Source: Ureibacillus galli (lineage in GTDB: Bacteria > Bacillota > Bacilli > Bacillales_A > Planococcaceae). From it: a stretch of 33,695 nucleotides of DNA. The position numbers were made by a program, and so were the translations under genes. Below the pieces are notes generated by a model, which made no database searches, was not told the origin of the DNA, and saw only the letters and a list, made by a program, of their open reading frames with translations. This document shows positions 19,623-31,059 of the stretch, piece after piece (the stretch's first letter is position 1; each line of letters begins with the position of its first letter). The stretch spans positions 1-33,695 of the forward strand of contig NZ_JACSQA010000036.1 in the NCBI RefSeq assembly GCF_014836845.1, given 5' to 3'.

Positions 19623-19658
19623 TATCGAAACACTCCCTTCTTTAGGTGTGTTATATGA

Positions 19659-20657
19659 TTAATCTTCCGTCGAGTCCTGTTTTTCTTTTGTTACTTTCGA
19701 AATAGAATCTCTCATGGAAGTATCTGCTTGAATGTTTTTATAATTCATATAATCCATAATTCCAAAGTTTCCTGAACGAAGAGCTTCTGCCATTGCCATT
19801 GGAACTTCTGCTTCCGCCTCTACAACTTTTGCTTTCATTTCTTGTACTTTTGCAACCATTTCTTGTTCATTTGCTACCGCCATTGCACGACGTTCTTCTG
19901 CTTTTGCTTGGGCAATATTTTTATCCGCTTGTGCTTGTTCAATTTGAAGTTCTGCCCCAATATTTTTACCAACATCTACGTCTGCAATATCGATGGATAA
20001 AATTTCAAAGGCTGTTCCTGAGTCTAACCCTTTTGAAAGTACTGTTTGAGAAATTAAATCAGGGTTTTCTAATACTTTTGAATGACTTTCAGAACTACCA
20101 ATTGTTGAAACAATCCCTTCACCTACACGGGCGATAATTGTATCTTCACCGGCACCACCGACTAAACGATCTAAATTCGCTCTTACCGTTATTCTCGCTT
20201 TCGCTTTTACTTCAATCCCGTTAATGGCAACACCAGCAATAAATGGTGTTTCAATTACTTTTGGATTTACAGACATTTGTACCGCTTCTAATACGTCACG
20301 TCCAGCTAAGTCAATCGCCGCACAACGTTCGAAGGATAATTCTATATTTGCCCGTTGAGCTGCAATTAAAGCATTTACAACACGGTCTACATTACCACCA
20401 GCTAAATAGTGGGACTCTAACTGATTAATGGAAACGTCTAATCCTGCTTTGTGAGCTTTAATTAATGGGTTTACAATACGAGCCGGAATAACCCGACGTA
20501 ATCTCATCCCAATTAATGTAAAGATACTTACTTTTACTCCTGCCGCAATAGCACTAATCCATAGTGCAACTGGAACAAAAGTTAATATAACTGATAATAC
20601 AATAATAACTACTACAGCTGTAATAATTAAACTAATTGCTGCTGCATCAATAACCAT
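19659..20657 (-). CDS. floA: Flotillin-like protein FloA
   Basis: The 332-residue scaffold organises functional membrane microdomains. It has a hydrophobic membrane-embedded N-terminus (about 5-48), a PHB/SPFH-like domain (about 60-230), and an Ala/Glu-rich coiled coil (about 235-300) of repeated EA/EAK units. The C-terminal tail is charged. GGAGTGG precedes the ATG, which begins one base after the nfeD stop. Partner proteins in B. subtilis are NfeD-type (YqeZ), encoded upstream here too. Confidence 0.95.
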   Translation of the reverse strand: MVIDAAAISLIITAVVVIIVLSVILTFVPVALWISAIAAGVKVSIFTLIGMRLRRVIPARIVNPLIKAHKAGLDVSINQLESHYLAGGNVDRVVNALIAAQRANIELSFERCAAIDLAGRDVLEAVQMSVNPKVIETPFIAGVAINGIEVKAKARITVRANLDRLVGGAGEDTIIARVGEGIVSTIGSSESHSKVLENPDLISQTVLSKGLDSGTAFEILSIDIADVDVGKNIGAELQIEQAQADKNIAQAKAEERRAMAVANEQEMVAKVQEMKAKVVEAEAEVPMAMAEALRSGNFGIMDYMNYKNIQADTSMRDSISKVTKEKQDSTED

Positions 20658-20658
20658 A

Positions 20659-21558
20659 CTATTCCACTCCTTTTTCTATTTCTCTCACGACAATTCGTGA
20701 ACCTTCTACTCGTACAACTTCCACTTTCTTTTTTGAATCAACATAATTTCCTTCTGAAACGACATCGATTCGTTCGTTATCAATTATTATTGTTCCTGCA
20801 GGTCGAAGAGGTGTCATTGTATATCCCGACTTTCCTAACAGGTCAACACGGTTGACATTGGAGACATAACCTTCTTCCGTTGTCGTTGCGTCCCTTAATA
20901 TTAATTTATTAAAGACATGCAAATTTTTCCCAAAGAATTTCATTAATACCACCATTCCTATTATAGCGATAATCATAGCGATTAAAATCGAGTACGCCAT
21001 ATGAACCACACTTTCACCTGCAAATAATAAACTGATGATCATCAGTGCACCACCAATAAGTCCGACGATTCCTCCTGGAATAAACAATTCAGCGGCCAAT
21101 AAAGCAAAGCCAATAACAAAAATGAAGATTGACTCGTAGGTTGCAAATCCTGAGGCGATATGTCCAAAGAAAAATAATCCGAAAGAAGATAGACCAATGA
21201 GCCCTGGCAAACCAAATCCAGGAGAAAATAATTCCATTACTAAACCAAGGGCACCAATCGATAATAAAAAGGTTACAACAATCGGATTAGTTAGAAAGCT
21301 TGAAAGCTTATTTGAAAACGTTGACTGCATTGATTCCTTTTCACTTTCGGTTTGACCAAATTGTGAAAAATCATTAGCAGTTTCTGTTATTAAAGCCCTT
21401 TCATTCGTATCCTTGGCTAGTGTTAAGGAATGATCGACAGCCCCATTGTTTAATGAGCGTATTTCTTCCCCATTTGCATTGACAGTGAAATTGAAGGAAA
21501 AAAACGTTAAGGACATTAGTAATAATGCCATGAAACAAATGCCTTTTATTTTCCCCAT
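20659..21558 (-). CDS. yqeZ: NfeD-family membrane protein, short form without the protease domain
   Basis: The 299-residue product has a signal peptide (about 1-29), a short polar spacer (30-85), and four or five membrane helices (about 90-220) with [10 protein letters not shown] and [10 protein letters not shown] turns. A C-terminal OB-fold of NfeD type follows (about 228-299; [16 protein letters not shown]). The B. subtilis YqeZ has over 430 residues because it carries a ClpP-like serine protease domain after the signal peptide. Here that domain is missing, and only about 55 residues occupy its place. AAGGAGGG precedes the ATG. It leads the nfeD-floA-yqfB operon. Confidence 0.9.
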   Translation of the reverse strand: MGKIKGICFMALLLMSLTFFSFNFTVNANGEEIRSLNNGAVDHSLTLAKDTNERALITETANDFSQFGQTESEKESMQSTFSNKLSSFLTNPIVVTFLLSIGALGLVMELFSPGFGLPGLIGLSSFGLFFFGHIASGFATYESIFIFVIGFALLAAELFIPGGIVGLIGGALMIISLLFAGESVVHMAYSILIAMIIAIIGMVVLMKFFGKNLHVFNKLILRDATTTEEGYVSNVNRVDLLGKSGYTMTPLRPAGTIIIDNERIDVVSEGNYVDSKKKVEVVRVEGSRIVVREIEKGVE

Positions 21559-21601
21559 AGCTACCCTCCTTACTTTGATGGGCTGTTTCTGATAATTAAT
21601 T

Positions 21602-21627
21602 TACGGTTATATCGTCAAAAAGTTTCA
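21602..21627 (-). promoter_or_regulatory. SigW-type promoter of nfeD-floA-yqfB
   Basis: On the minus strand TGAAAC (21627-21622) and CGTA (21605-21602) are separated by 16 bases, an exact match to the sigma-W consensus. It lies 44 bases before the nfeD ATG. In B. subtilis the same operon (yqeZ-yqfA-yqfB) belongs to the SigW envelope-stress regulon. No yqeY gene is present between here and rpsU. Confidence 0.8.
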
Positions 21628-21754
21628 AAAATCGAATGTATTTAATAATTTTTCTCCATTGTACATAAATCGACTTCTCATTTCTTACTTATTCTATTAT
21701 TATTCTATAAAAAAATGCACACGATGTTTTTAAATAAAAGTTCAAAAAAATGTA

Positions 21755-21792
21755 AAATACCCTAGTATTTGAAAATTCAAATACTAGGGTAT
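21755..21792 (-). terminator. Terminator of rpsU
   Basis: A 17-bp perfect inverted repeat (21757-21773 with 21776-21792) is followed on the minus strand by ATTTTACATTTTTTTG. It lies about 60 bases after the rpsU stop. The + strand also has ATCATTTTTTT after it. Confidence 0.85.
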
Positions 21793-21854
21793 ATCATTTT
21801 TTTCCTTAGTGAATCATAAATTGCGTGTTATGAACGTAGGGATTGTCTAGGAAA

Positions 21855-22028
21855 TTACCACTTACGTTTACGTGCAGCTTCTGATTTCTTTTTACGTTTT
21901 ACGCTCGGTTTTTCATAAAATTCGCGTTTTCTTACTTCTTGAATAGTACCACTTTTAGATACAGTACGTTTGAAGCGGCGAAGAGCATCTTCAAGCGATT
22001 CGTTTTTTCTAACGACAGTTTTTGACAT
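21855..22028 (-). CDS. rpsU: 30S ribosomal protein S21
   Basis: The 57-residue basic protein is nearly identical to B. subtilis S21 as I remember it. It has the [20 protein letters not shown] start and a Lys/Arg-rich [13 protein letters not shown] end. The ATG at 22028 has GGAGGG upstream; the eight-codon upstream extension seen in the frame covers that ribosome site and is not real. It has its own promoter and terminator. Confidence 0.97.
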   Translation of the reverse strand: MSKTVVRKNESLEDALRRFKRTVSKSGTIQEVRKREFYEKPSVKRKKKSEAARKRKW

Positions 22029-22094
22029 CTCTCTTTCCCTCCCTCCGAACACACGTCAATACACAAACTACTATAGCAACTTGTGTACTAAAAA

Positions 22095-22123
22095 ATTATA
22101 TCGTATTGTCTAGCGACAGTCAA
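22095..22123 (-). promoter_or_regulatory. SigA promoter of rpsU
   Basis: On the minus strand TTGACT is 17 bases from a perfect TATAAT, about 65 bases upstream of the rpsU ATG and right after the deoC stop. Confidence 0.85.
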
Positions 22124-22138
22124 TAGTAAGTATTCGAA

Positions 22139-22807
22139 TTAATAGTTAGAATCGGAAATTAATCCATTCATTATCGCTACACCAGAGCTTGCACCGATTC
22201 TCGTTGCTCCAGCTTCAATCATTTTTTGCATATCTTCAAGACTTCTTACGCCACCTGAAGCTTTCACACCAATTTCTGGACCGACAGTTTTTCTCATTAA
22301 TGCTACATCTTCAACCGTTGCTCCACCAGTAGAAAAACCTGTAGAAGTTTTCACGAAATCAGCACCAGCTTCTACTGATAATTCACATGCTTTTACTTTT
22401 TCTTCATCTGTTAATAAACATGATTCAATAATTACTTTAACTAAAGTACCATTTGCCGCATCAACAACTGCTTTAATATCATCACGAACTAACGTATGAT
22501 TCCCATCCTTTAATGCGCCAATATTAATAACCATATCAATTTCTTGGGCACCGTTTTCAATCGCATTTTTTGTTTCAAAAGCTTTTACTTCTGAAGTTGT
22601 TGCACCTAATGGAAAACCAATCACAGTACAAACTTTTACATTTGTCCCAGACAATAGTTGTGCGCTGTAATGAACCCATGTTGGATTTACACAAACAGAT
22701 GCAAATTCGTATTTTTTTGCTTCTTCACACAATTTTTCAATTTGGTTTTTTGTTGTTTCAGCTTTTAACAATGTATGATCAATCATTGAAGCGTAATTTT
22801 GTGTCAT
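22139..22807 (-). CDS. deoC: Deoxyribose-phosphate aldolase
   Basis: The 222-residue class I aldolase splits 2-deoxyribose 5-phosphate to glyceraldehyde 3-phosphate and acetaldehyde in nucleoside breakdown. Catalytic residues are visible: D91 in EIDMVIN, the Schiff-base K153 in FVKTSTGF, and K182 in VKASGG. AAGGAG precedes the ATG. It is inserted between the dnaK operon and rpsU. No other deo genes are adjacent, although cdd elsewhere in the window acts in the same salvage network. Confidence 0.96.
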   Translation of the reverse strand: MTQNYASMIDHTLLKAETTKNQIEKLCEEAKKYEFASVCVNPTWVHYSAQLLSGTNVKVCTVIGFPLGATTSEVKAFETKNAIENGAQEIDMVINIGALKDGNHTLVRDDIKAVVDAANGTLVKVIIESCLLTDEEKVKACELSVEAGADFVKTSTGFSTGGATVEDVALMRKTVGPEIGVKASGGVRSLEDMQKMIEAGATRIGASSGVAIMNGLISDSNY

Positions 22808-22846
22808 AAAAATTACTCCTTTTCATTAAGTTGTCCGTACCTCTCC

Positions 22847-22877
22847 CATCATACCATTAACAGGAATCGTTTGTGAA
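22847..22877 (-). promoter_or_regulatory. SigA promoter of deoC
   Basis: On the minus strand TTCACA (-35, five of six) is about 18 bases from TATGAT (-10, five of six), roughly 40 bases before the deoC ATG. End coordinates are accurate to one or two bases. Confidence 0.55.
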
Positions 22878-22929
22878 ATGTCAGATATTTTCAAAATTTA
22901 AAAAGATCATTTACATAGTTTAAATCAAA

Positions 22930-22964
22930 AAGAAAACGACAAAACCCTTTAAGTTTTGTCGTTT
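22930..22964 (-). terminator. Terminator of the dnaK operon
   Basis: A perfect 12-bp stem AAACGACAAAAC/GTTTTGTCGTTT (22934-22945 with 22953-22964) is followed on the minus strand by TCTTTTTG. It begins within six bases of the mtaB stop and ends the seven-gene heat-shock unit. Confidence 0.85.
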
Positions 22965-22969
22965 CTTTC

Positions 22970-24304
22970 CTATTGCACCTGTTCTTCTAATACACGTACA
23001 AACTGACCTTCACAATAAGGATAGCCAGCTTTTGTAATCTTTACTTTTACAAGTTTACCGATCATCGATTCAGTTCCTTCAAAGACTACACGTAAATAGT
23101 TATCCGTATAACCTACGAATAAGTTTTCTTGATCCGATTCTTTATAGGTTTCTTCAGGAATAATTTCTAACACTTCCCCTTCAAAGCGGGAAGCATATTC
23201 TTTTGCTAATTGATCATTTAATGTCAGTAAACGATGTACACGTTCATTTTTCACTTCTTCATCGATTTGATCTTCCATTCTTGCAGCAGGTGTACCTGTA
23301 CGTTTTGAGAATGGGAAAACATGTAGTTCTGCAAACTTATGTTTTGCGATAAAGTTATACGTTTCCATAAATTCTTCTTCCGTTTCTCCAGGGAAGCCAA
23401 CAATAACGTCAGAAGTGATTGCTAAATCCGGTAATGCATCGTTTAAACGTTCAAGGCGTTCCGCAAAGAAATCCATTGTATATTTACGACGCATCCGTTT
23501 TAAAACGGTATCAGAACCTGATTGAATTGGAATGTGTAAATGACGAACAACGATATTCGAATTTTTCAATACTTCAATCACTTCATCTGTAAGTTGAGAA
23601 GCTTCGATAGAAGAAATACGTAAACGTTTTAACCCTTTTACATTCGCTTCAAGGTCACGAAGTAATTGAGCTAAGTTATAATCTTTAAAGTCTTGTCCGT
23701 AACCACCAGTGTGGATACCAGTAAGTACAATTTCAAGATAGCCAGCATCGACAAGTTGTTGTGCTTGGCGAATGACTTCTTGAGGATCTCGTGAACGCAT
23801 TAAACCACGAGCCCATGGAATAATACAGAATGTACAGAAATTGTTACATCCTTCTTGAATTTTAAGGGATGCACGAGTACGGTCTGTAAAATAAGGAACG
23901 TCTAACTCTTCATAAACACGGTTTTTCATAATATTTCCTACCGCATTAATCGGTTTTCGTTCTTGCTTATATTGTTCAATGTACCCAAGCATCTTTTGAC
24001 GATCTTGTGTACCGACAACAATATCGACACCTGGAATAGCCATAATCTCTGCAGGTGATGTTTGAGCATAACAGCCCGTTACACAAATTACTGCATCTGG
24101 ATTTTGGCGGACAGCACGACGAATTACTTGACGAGATTTTTTATCTCCAGTATTCGTTACTGTACATGTATTGATGACATAAACGTCAGCTTGGTGTTCA
24201 AACTCCGTCCGTTCATATCCTTGTTCTTTAAAAAGCTGCCAGATTGCTTCTGTTTCGTAATGGTTTACTTTACAGCCTAATGTATGAAAAGCCACCGTTG
24301 ACAA
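22970..24304 (-). CDS. mtaB: tRNA (N6-threonylcarbamoyladenosine(37)-C2)-methylthiotransferase MtaB
   Basis: The 444-residue radical-SAM enzyme turns t6A37 into ms2t6A37 in ANN-decoding tRNAs. The N-terminal MTTase domain has C11, C47 and C78 for one 4Fe-4S cluster. The radical-SAM cluster uses C153, C157 and C160 (CNNFCTFC), and a TRAM domain ends the protein. I start at the TTG at 24304 (MSTVAFHTLGCKVN), with GAGGTG eight bases upstream, matching the usual N-terminus. A 38-codon extension to 24418 would lie over the rsmE end. It is B. subtilis YqeV, the last gene of the dnaK operon. Confidence 0.94.
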   Translation of the reverse strand: MSTVAFHTLGCKVNHYETEAIWQLFKEQGYERTEFEHQADVYVINTCTVTNTGDKKSRQVIRRAVRQNPDAVICVTGCYAQTSPAEIMAIPGVDIVVGTQDRQKMLGYIEQYKQERKPINAVGNIMKNRVYEELDVPYFTDRTRASLKIQEGCNNFCTFCIIPWARGLMRSRDPQEVIRQAQQLVDAGYLEIVLTGIHTGGYGQDFKDYNLAQLLRDLEANVKGLKRLRISSIEASQLTDEVIEVLKNSNIVVRHLHIPIQSGSDTVLKRMRRKYTMDFFAERLERLNDALPDLAITSDVIVGFPGETEEEFMETYNFIAKHKFAELHVFPFSKRTGTPAARMEDQIDEEVKNERVHRLLTLNDQLAKEYASRFEGEVLEIIPEETYKESDQENLFVGYTDNYLRVVFEGTESMIGKLVKVKITKAGYPYCEGQFVRVLEEQVQ

Positions 24305-24320
24305 GGCTAGTACACCTCTT

Positions 24321-25064
24321 TCACTCAAATTCATAGGAAATGGCAGATAGCGCATATAAAGGGGCGGTTTCTGCACGTAATATTCTAGGTCCAAGAGACA
24401 TTGTTTCAGCTCCAGCATTTAATAACAGTTGTGCTTCGTTTCTTGAAATGCCGCCTTCCGGACCGAAAATTAATAAAATAGACTTCAATTCATTATCATA
24501 CACTTTTTTTAGCTTATCCGCAAATCTAGTACGCATTTCCTGTTTGGCATCTTCTTCATCTGCTATAAAGACGGCATCAAAGTTTGAGAGCGTATTAATT
24601 AATTGTTTAAAGGAAATGGGGTTCGATATAGTTGGAACATGATTTCGATGGGATTGTTCTGCGGCTTCCTGCGCAATCTTTTGTAGTCTTTCTGTTTTTT
24701 TCTCACCCTTTTTTTCGTCCCACTTTACAATGGAACGTTCCGCACTAAAAGGAATTAAAGCATACATTCCTAATTCAGTCCCCTTTTGTGCAATAAACTC
24801 CAACTTATCCCCTTTCGGTAACCCGCACGCAATATGTACTTGAATTGGCATTTCTGACGAGGGGATCGTTTCTCCCGTTTGTTTCACAACGATTTCTTGC
24901 CCTACAGATAAAATTTCACAAATAGATGCTATATTATTGGAAACAACAACAATTCGGTCTCCGCTCGTCATGCGCATTACTTTGGAAATATGACGAGCAT
25001 TTTCACCTGTAATTGTAATTTCATTATTTTCATTAAATGGTTCATGTAAAAAATACCGTTGCAT
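24321..25064 (-). CDS. rsmE: 16S rRNA (uracil(1498)-N3)-methyltransferase RsmE
   Basis: The 247-residue SPOUT methyltransferase modifies U1498 of 16S rRNA. It has an N-terminal PUA-like part (HEPFNE, ARHISKVMR) and a C-terminal knotted SAM site with LIFGPEGGIS, LGPRILRAETA and PLYALS. AGGAGG precedes the ATG. It lies between prmA and mtaB, the order of B. subtilis yqeU. Confidence 0.95.
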   Translation of the reverse strand: MQRYFLHEPFNENNEITITGENARHISKVMRMTSGDRIVVVSNNIASICEILSVGQEIVVKQTGETIPSSEMPIQVHIACGLPKGDKLEFIAQKGTELGMYALIPFSAERSIVKWDEKKGEKKTERLQKIAQEAAEQSHRNHVPTISNPISFKQLINTLSNFDAVFIADEEDAKQEMRTRFADKLKKVYDNELKSILLIFGPEGGISRNEAQLLLNAGAETMSLGPRILRAETAPLYALSAISYEFE

Positions 25065-25101
25065 ACCACACCTCCTAGGTTTGCTGCTTATAAAATGATA
25101 A

Positions 25102-25129
25102 GGAGCTGACCCTCATTTGGGACAACTCC
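25102..25129 (-). terminator. Weak hairpin between prmA and rsmE
   Basis: An 11-bp stem with one mismatch and one G-U (25102-25112 with 25119-25129) is followed on the minus strand by TTATCATTTT. The poor U-tract suggests partial termination or mRNA processing rather than a full stop. Confidence 0.4.
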
Positions 25130-25135
25130 TCTTTA

Positions 25136-26074
25136 TTATGGTCTTCTTGCTATAATCGCAACCCAATCTTCCATCATTAACACTTCTTCAATCATAAAAC
25201 CTGATTTTTCAAGAGCAGATTTTACACTCTCTTTTTTCGCACTGATTATCCCTGATGTAACATATAAGCCTCCTGGTTTCACAATAGAAAAGGCATCATC
25301 AGTAAATGTCATAATAATTTCTGCTAGGATATTTGCCACAACAACATCCGCTTGTTCCGTAACTGTATCTAATAAGTTACCATGGAACACCTCTGCAACA
25401 TGTTGTACGTTATTTAGTTTTATGTTTTCGCGAGCTGATTTTACCGCTACTTCATCTAAATCAAGGGCATGTACCTTTTTAGCACCAAGCATAGCAGCAG
25501 CTATCGAAAGGACGCCAGAACCTGTACCAACATCGACTACTGTATCGCCTTTGTTTATAACTTTTTCTAAAGCTTGTAAACACATGACAGTAGTTGGATG
25601 CGTTCCAGTACCAAAGGCCATACCTGGATCAAGTTCGATAATTAGTTCATCTGTACTTACTGGTGTATATTCTTCCCAAGTAGGAACGATTGTAAAACGC
25701 TCAGAAATTTTTACTGGATGATAATATTGTTTCCAAGCTGTTGCCCAATCTTCTTCATTTACTTCTGAAATAGTGAAAATATTTTCACCTAGATTAATAT
25801 CAAAATTAATAAGATTTGAGATTGCAAGCTTTATTTCTTCAACAGTTTCCGCTAAAAAACTAGAGGCTGGTAAATAAGCTTTGATAACTACCCCACTTAC
25901 TGGGAAATCATTTGGATTTAAATCATAAATTTCACCAAATTGATCTACTCTTTCCTTCTTAATTTCTGTTGAATCTTCTATGACAACACCACTTGCGCCT
26001 GCTTCATGAAAAATGTTTGATATCGCTTCAACGGCTTCGTTTGTCGTTAAAACCGACAATTCTGTCCATTTCAC
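25136..26074 (-). CDS. prmA: Ribosomal protein L11 methyltransferase PrmA
   Basis: The 312-residue enzyme methylates lysines and the N-terminus of L11. It has an N-terminal recognition domain (about 1-100) and a SAM domain with [29 protein letters not shown] and [10 protein letters not shown] motifs. I start at the GTG at 26074 (MKWTELS), the usual N-terminus. A TTG two codons earlier sits only four bases from GGAG. It follows dnaJ in the heat-shock unit (B. subtilis yqeT). Confidence 0.94.
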   Translation of the reverse strand: MKWTELSVLTTNEAVEAISNIFHEAGASGVVIEDSTEIKKERVDQFGEIYDLNPNDFPVSGVVIKAYLPASSFLAETVEEIKLAISNLINFDINLGENIFTISEVNEEDWATAWKQYYHPVKISERFTIVPTWEEYTPVSTDELIIELDPGMAFGTGTHPTTVMCLQALEKVINKGDTVVDVGTGSGVLSIAAAMLGAKKVHALDLDEVAVKSARENIKLNNVQHVAEVFHGNLLDTVTEQADVVVANILAEIIMTFTDDAFSIVKPGGLYVTSGIISAKKESVKSALEKSGFMIEEVLMMEDWVAIIARRP

Positions 26075-26157
26075 TTGCAATCAGCTCCTCTTATAAATTT
26101 TAGTAAGTTGGGCTTTTCTTATTAATATCAAGCGCCCAAGGAATGGACGCATTGAAA

Positions 26158-27276
26158 TTATTCGCCTTTAAATGTTTTTTTTATTTTATCGAATAGCGAA
26201 CTACCTTGTTCTTCTGGTATGTCTCCACTAATTTCAGCAAAGTCACGTAATAATTGCTTTTGTTTTTCCGTTAATTTCGTTGGCGTCATTACTTTTACAA
26301 TCACATATTGATGACCTGTTCCATAACCATGAACATTTTTGACACCTTTATCTTTAATACGGAATTGAGCACCGGATTGAGTACCAGCAGGAATTTTCAA
26401 TTTTACTTTCCCATGGATAGTAGGAACTTCAATTTCATCCCCTAAAGCAGCTTGTGGGAATGTTAATTTTAATTCGTAGTATATATCATCACCATCGCGT
26501 TCAAAATATGGGTGATTTTTCACATTGAATACAATATATAAATCTCCTGCAGGACCACCGTTTATACCCGGTTCCCCTTGGCCTGATACACGTAATTGTT
26601 GACCATCATCCACACCTGCTGGGATAGTTACTTTTATTTTTTTACGTTTTTGAACCGTACCTGCACCGTGACAAGATGAACATTTATCCGTAATAATTTT
26701 ACCTGTTCCTCGACATGAGTTACATGTACGACGGTTAACCATACGACCAAATGGAGTATCGACTGCTTGGTTTACTTGACCAGAACCGTTACATGTTGAA
26801 CACGTTTTCGGACTCGTACCCGGTTTCGCTCCAGATCCATGACATGTATCACAAGTTTCTTCTTTCGGAATTTCGATTTCTGTTTGCTTACCGAAAACAG
26901 CATCCTCGAAGGAAATGTTCATACGATATTGTAAATCATCCCCTTTTCTAGGTGCATTCGGATCAGAACGTCGACTTCCTCCACCAAAAAATGAACTGAA
27001 AATATCTTCAAACCCTCCGAATCCGGAACCTCCGAATCCTCCAAACCCACCTTGATTTGGACCTTCATGACCAAATTGATCATATTGGGCGCGTTTCGTA
27101 TCATCACTTAATACTTCATATGCTTCAGCTATTTCCTTAAATTTTTCATCCGCTCCGGCTTCTTTGTTTATATCTGGGTGATACTGTTTAGAAAGTTTGC
27201 GATATGCTTTCTTAATTTCATCTTTGCTTGCGCTTTTGCTTACGCCAAGCACTTCATAATAATCGCGTTTACTCAT
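26158..27276 (-). CDS. dnaJ: Chaperone DnaJ
   Basis: The 372-residue co-chaperone stimulates DnaK ATPase and binds unfolded protein. In order: J domain (1-70, HPD near 33), a Gly/Phe-rich region with [14 protein letters not shown], four CxxCxGxG zinc repeats ([32 protein letters not shown]), and the C-terminal substrate domains. GGAGTG precedes the ATG. A terminator lies between dnaK and this gene, and weak promoter-like boxes (TTGAAC, 16 bases, TATGTA) lie just upstream. Confidence 0.97.
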   Translation of the reverse strand: MSKRDYYEVLGVSKSASKDEIKKAYRKLSKQYHPDINKEAGADEKFKEIAEAYEVLSDDTKRAQYDQFGHEGPNQGGFGGFGGSGFGGFEDIFSSFFGGGSRRSDPNAPRKGDDLQYRMNISFEDAVFGKQTEIEIPKEETCDTCHGSGAKPGTSPKTCSTCNGSGQVNQAVDTPFGRMVNRRTCNSCRGTGKIITDKCSSCHGAGTVQKRKKIKVTIPAGVDDGQQLRVSGQGEPGINGGPAGDLYIVFNVKNHPYFERDGDDIYYELKLTFPQAALGDEIEVPTIHGKVKLKIPAGTQSGAQFRIKDKGVKNVHGYGTGHQYVIVKVMTPTKLTEKQKQLLRDFAEISGDIPEEQGSSLFDKIKKTFKGE

Positions 27277-27387
27277 CGGTCACACTCCGCTCTTTTACAT
27301 AACGTATATTGTAACATGTTCAAAATATACTGTATATGAAGTTTGTTTTTATTAACTAAATTTTTCAAATTGAAATCTATTTGCAAT

Positions 27388-27425
27388 GAAAAAGTCAAAG
27401 TCCATTTTCAGGCTTTGACTTTTTC
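27388..27425 (-). terminator. Terminator between dnaK and dnaJ
   Basis: A perfect 13-bp stem GAAAAAGTCAAAG/CTTTGACTTTTTC (27388-27400 with 27413-27425) is an intrinsic terminator or bidirectional hairpin inside the operon. On the minus strand the T-run is part of the stem, as is common for A/T-flanked terminators. Confidence 0.7.
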
Positions 27426-27454
27426 TTGTTCCCATCTATCTAATCATCTGAAAA

Positions 27455-29293
<1,839 letters not shown>

Positions 29294-29346
29294 TTATGCC
29301 TCCTATTATTTAAAACACCATTAGTGCTCTTTCTAAATTAAATTAC

Positions 29347-29922
29347 TTATTCATTTACTGAAACCATTGATGGTCTTAATACACGATCCTTTAATTTATA
29401 ACCTTTTTGAAGTTCGCGTATAACAATGCCCGATTCTTTTTCAGAATCGTTTTCTTGCATTACGGCCTGATGCACAGTTGGATCGAATACTTCCCCTTCT
29501 GCAGGGATGACTTCTAAGCCTTCCTGTTTTGCTGCTTCGATTAATGTTTTATAGACCATTTCAATGCCTTTGTATAGAGAAACTGCATCTTCAGAGCTCA
29601 CTTCAACTTGTAAAGCCCGTTCAAAGTTATCAATAACTGGCAATAAGTCTGTTAATAATTTTTGAGCTCGATATTTTTCAGATGCTTCCCTATCTAGCTG
29701 ATTTCTACGACGCATATTATCAAAATCAGCACGTAAACGAAGGAAACGATTCTCTTCTTCTTGAAGTTTTGTTTCCAAGTCAGCAATTTTTAAGTTTAGT
29801 TGCTCTTCAACGGATAGTTCCGTTTGTTCCACATTTTGCTCATTTTCAGTATTATTTGTTACTTCCTCAGTTGTTTGTTCTGTTACTTCTTCTTGTTGTT
29901 TGTTTTCTGTCGTTTCAGACAC
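29347..29922 (-). CDS. grpE: Nucleotide exchange factor GrpE
   Basis: The 191-residue protein releases ADP from DnaK. A Glu/Gln/Thr-rich disordered N-terminus (1-45) precedes the long dimer coiled coil (about 45-100). The beta-wing head follows, with [20 protein letters not shown] near residues 136-155. It starts at a GTG (29922) with AAGGAGG upstream, 12 bases after hrcA. Confidence 0.96.
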   Translation of the reverse strand: MSETTENKQQEEVTEQTTEEVTNNTENEQNVEQTELSVEEQLNLKIADLETKLQEEENRFLRLRADFDNMRRRNQLDREASEKYRAQKLLTDLLPVIDNFERALQVEVSSEDAVSLYKGIEMVYKTLIEAAKQEGLEVIPAEGEVFDPTVHQAVMQENDSEKESGIVIRELQKGYKLKDRVLRPSMVSVNE

Positions 29923-29934
29923 AATGAATCCTCC

Positions 29935-30969
29935 TTATAACCCATTATTCGATTTATTTGAGAACACACGGGAAAGTCCACTTCGCATCACATCTAATAG
30001 GGAAACTGTACGTTGATAATCCATACGTTTTGGTCCAATTATTGCGATGGAACCCTCTTGCTCTTTACCAACGGAATATGTGGCTGTTATAACACTAAGG
30101 TCATCCATCGCCAAATGATTATTTTCGGAACCAATTCGTATATGGATACCTCTATCGCCAGGATGGAATAGCGAAATCACTTGACTTTCTTTTTCCATCA
30201 TCTCCATTAAAGCGCGAACTTTATTTAAATCGTGAAACTCGGGTTGATTTAACATATTTGTTTTTCCGCCAAAATAAATTTTCCCCTCATTTTGGACGAA
30301 CGCAACATTTTTTAAAGATTGAATAATCGAATCTGCTGTCTTCACATGCTGTCTTAGAACTTCAAACGTTTCTAATTCGAGTCGACTTTGCAGTTCAAGC
30401 AATGAAACGCCCACTAATCGTTCATTTAAAATGTTGACTGTTTTTTCTATATCTACAGGAATAAATCCTTGAGGGAGTGTAATTGTACGATTTTCAACAT
30501 GTCCATTATCTGTCACAATAATTGCAACTGCAGTTTGTTCAGTTAAAGGGACAATTTGGAATCGTTTCACACGATGTTTGCTTACATTTGGTCCAAGTAA
30601 AATCGTTGTATAGGATGTTAAATCAGACAAGATATTGGCAGATTCACGAATTACTTGTTCCATCTCTACAATTTGATTTTTAAAAATAGATTGAACTAAC
30701 CCAATTTCCCTTTCAGACATTGAAATCGGCTGTAACAAATGGTCCACATAATATCGATACCCTTTTTCAGAAGGTACACGTCCAGAAGAAGTATGTGTTT
30801 TTTCTAAAAACCCTAATTCCTCTAAATCAGCCATCTCATTTCGGATAGTTGCAGGGCTATAAGTGATCCATTCTTTCTTCGAAATTTGGCGTGACCCTAC
30901 TGGTTGAGCTGAATTAACAAAATCATCAACGATTACTTGCAAAATTTGTAATTGTCGATTTGTTAACAT
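29935..30969 (-). CDS. hrcA: Heat-inducible transcription repressor HrcA
   Basis: The 344-residue repressor binds CIRCE and is kept active by GroEL. It has an N-terminal winged helix (about 1-75, with YSPATIRNEMADLEELGFL), an inserted GAF-like domain, and a dimer domain. The ATG at 30969 has GAGGTG six bases upstream and gives the usual MLTNRQLQIL start. Upstream in-frame codons overlap that ribosome site. It is the first gene of the heat-shock operon. Confidence 0.96.
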   Translation of the reverse strand: MLTNRQLQILQVIVDDFVNSAQPVGSRQISKKEWITYSPATIRNEMADLEELGFLEKTHTSSGRVPSEKGYRYYVDHLLQPISMSEREIGLVQSIFKNQIVEMEQVIRESANILSDLTSYTTILLGPNVSKHRVKRFQIVPLTEQTAVAIIVTDNGHVENRTITLPQGFIPVDIEKTVNILNERLVGVSLLELQSRLELETFEVLRQHVKTADSIIQSLKNVAFVQNEGKIYFGGKTNMLNQPEFHDLNKVRALMEMMEKESQVISLFHPGDRGIHIRIGSENNHLAMDDLSVITATYSVGKEQEGSIAIIGPKRMDYQRTVSLLDVMRSGLSRVFSNKSNNGL

Positions 30970-30983
30970 AGTCATCACCTCTG

Positions 30984-31010
30984 TTAGCACTCATTCACTT
31001 AGAGTGCTAA
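30984..31010. promoter_or_regulatory. CIRCE operator
   Basis: TTAGCACTC and GAGTGCTAA are separated by nine bases, a perfect match to the CIRCE consensus. It covers the likely transcription start and lies 15 bases before the hrcA ATG, so HrcA controls its own operon. Confidence 0.97.
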
Positions 31011-31020
31011 TACTATATTT

Positions 31021-31049
31021 AAATTATCAAATCTCACATATTATGTCAA
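31021..31049 (-). promoter_or_regulatory. SigA promoter of the hrcA operon
   Basis: On the minus strand a perfect TTGACA is 17 bases from TAATTT. The start would be near 31014, at the edge of CIRCE. The -35 box is only 11 bases after the hemW stop. Confidence 0.8.
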
Positions 31050-31059
31050 CGGAATCGCT

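Noticed and set aside
22847-22877. A possible catabolite (cre) site over the deoC -35 box
   Set aside because: The AANCGNWNNC core fits but the leading TG is missing; too weak to claim.
26081-26157. TTGGGC/GCCCAA hairpin between dnaJ and prmA
   Set aside because: A 6-bp stem with a 20-base loop and no U-tract; unlikely to be a terminator.
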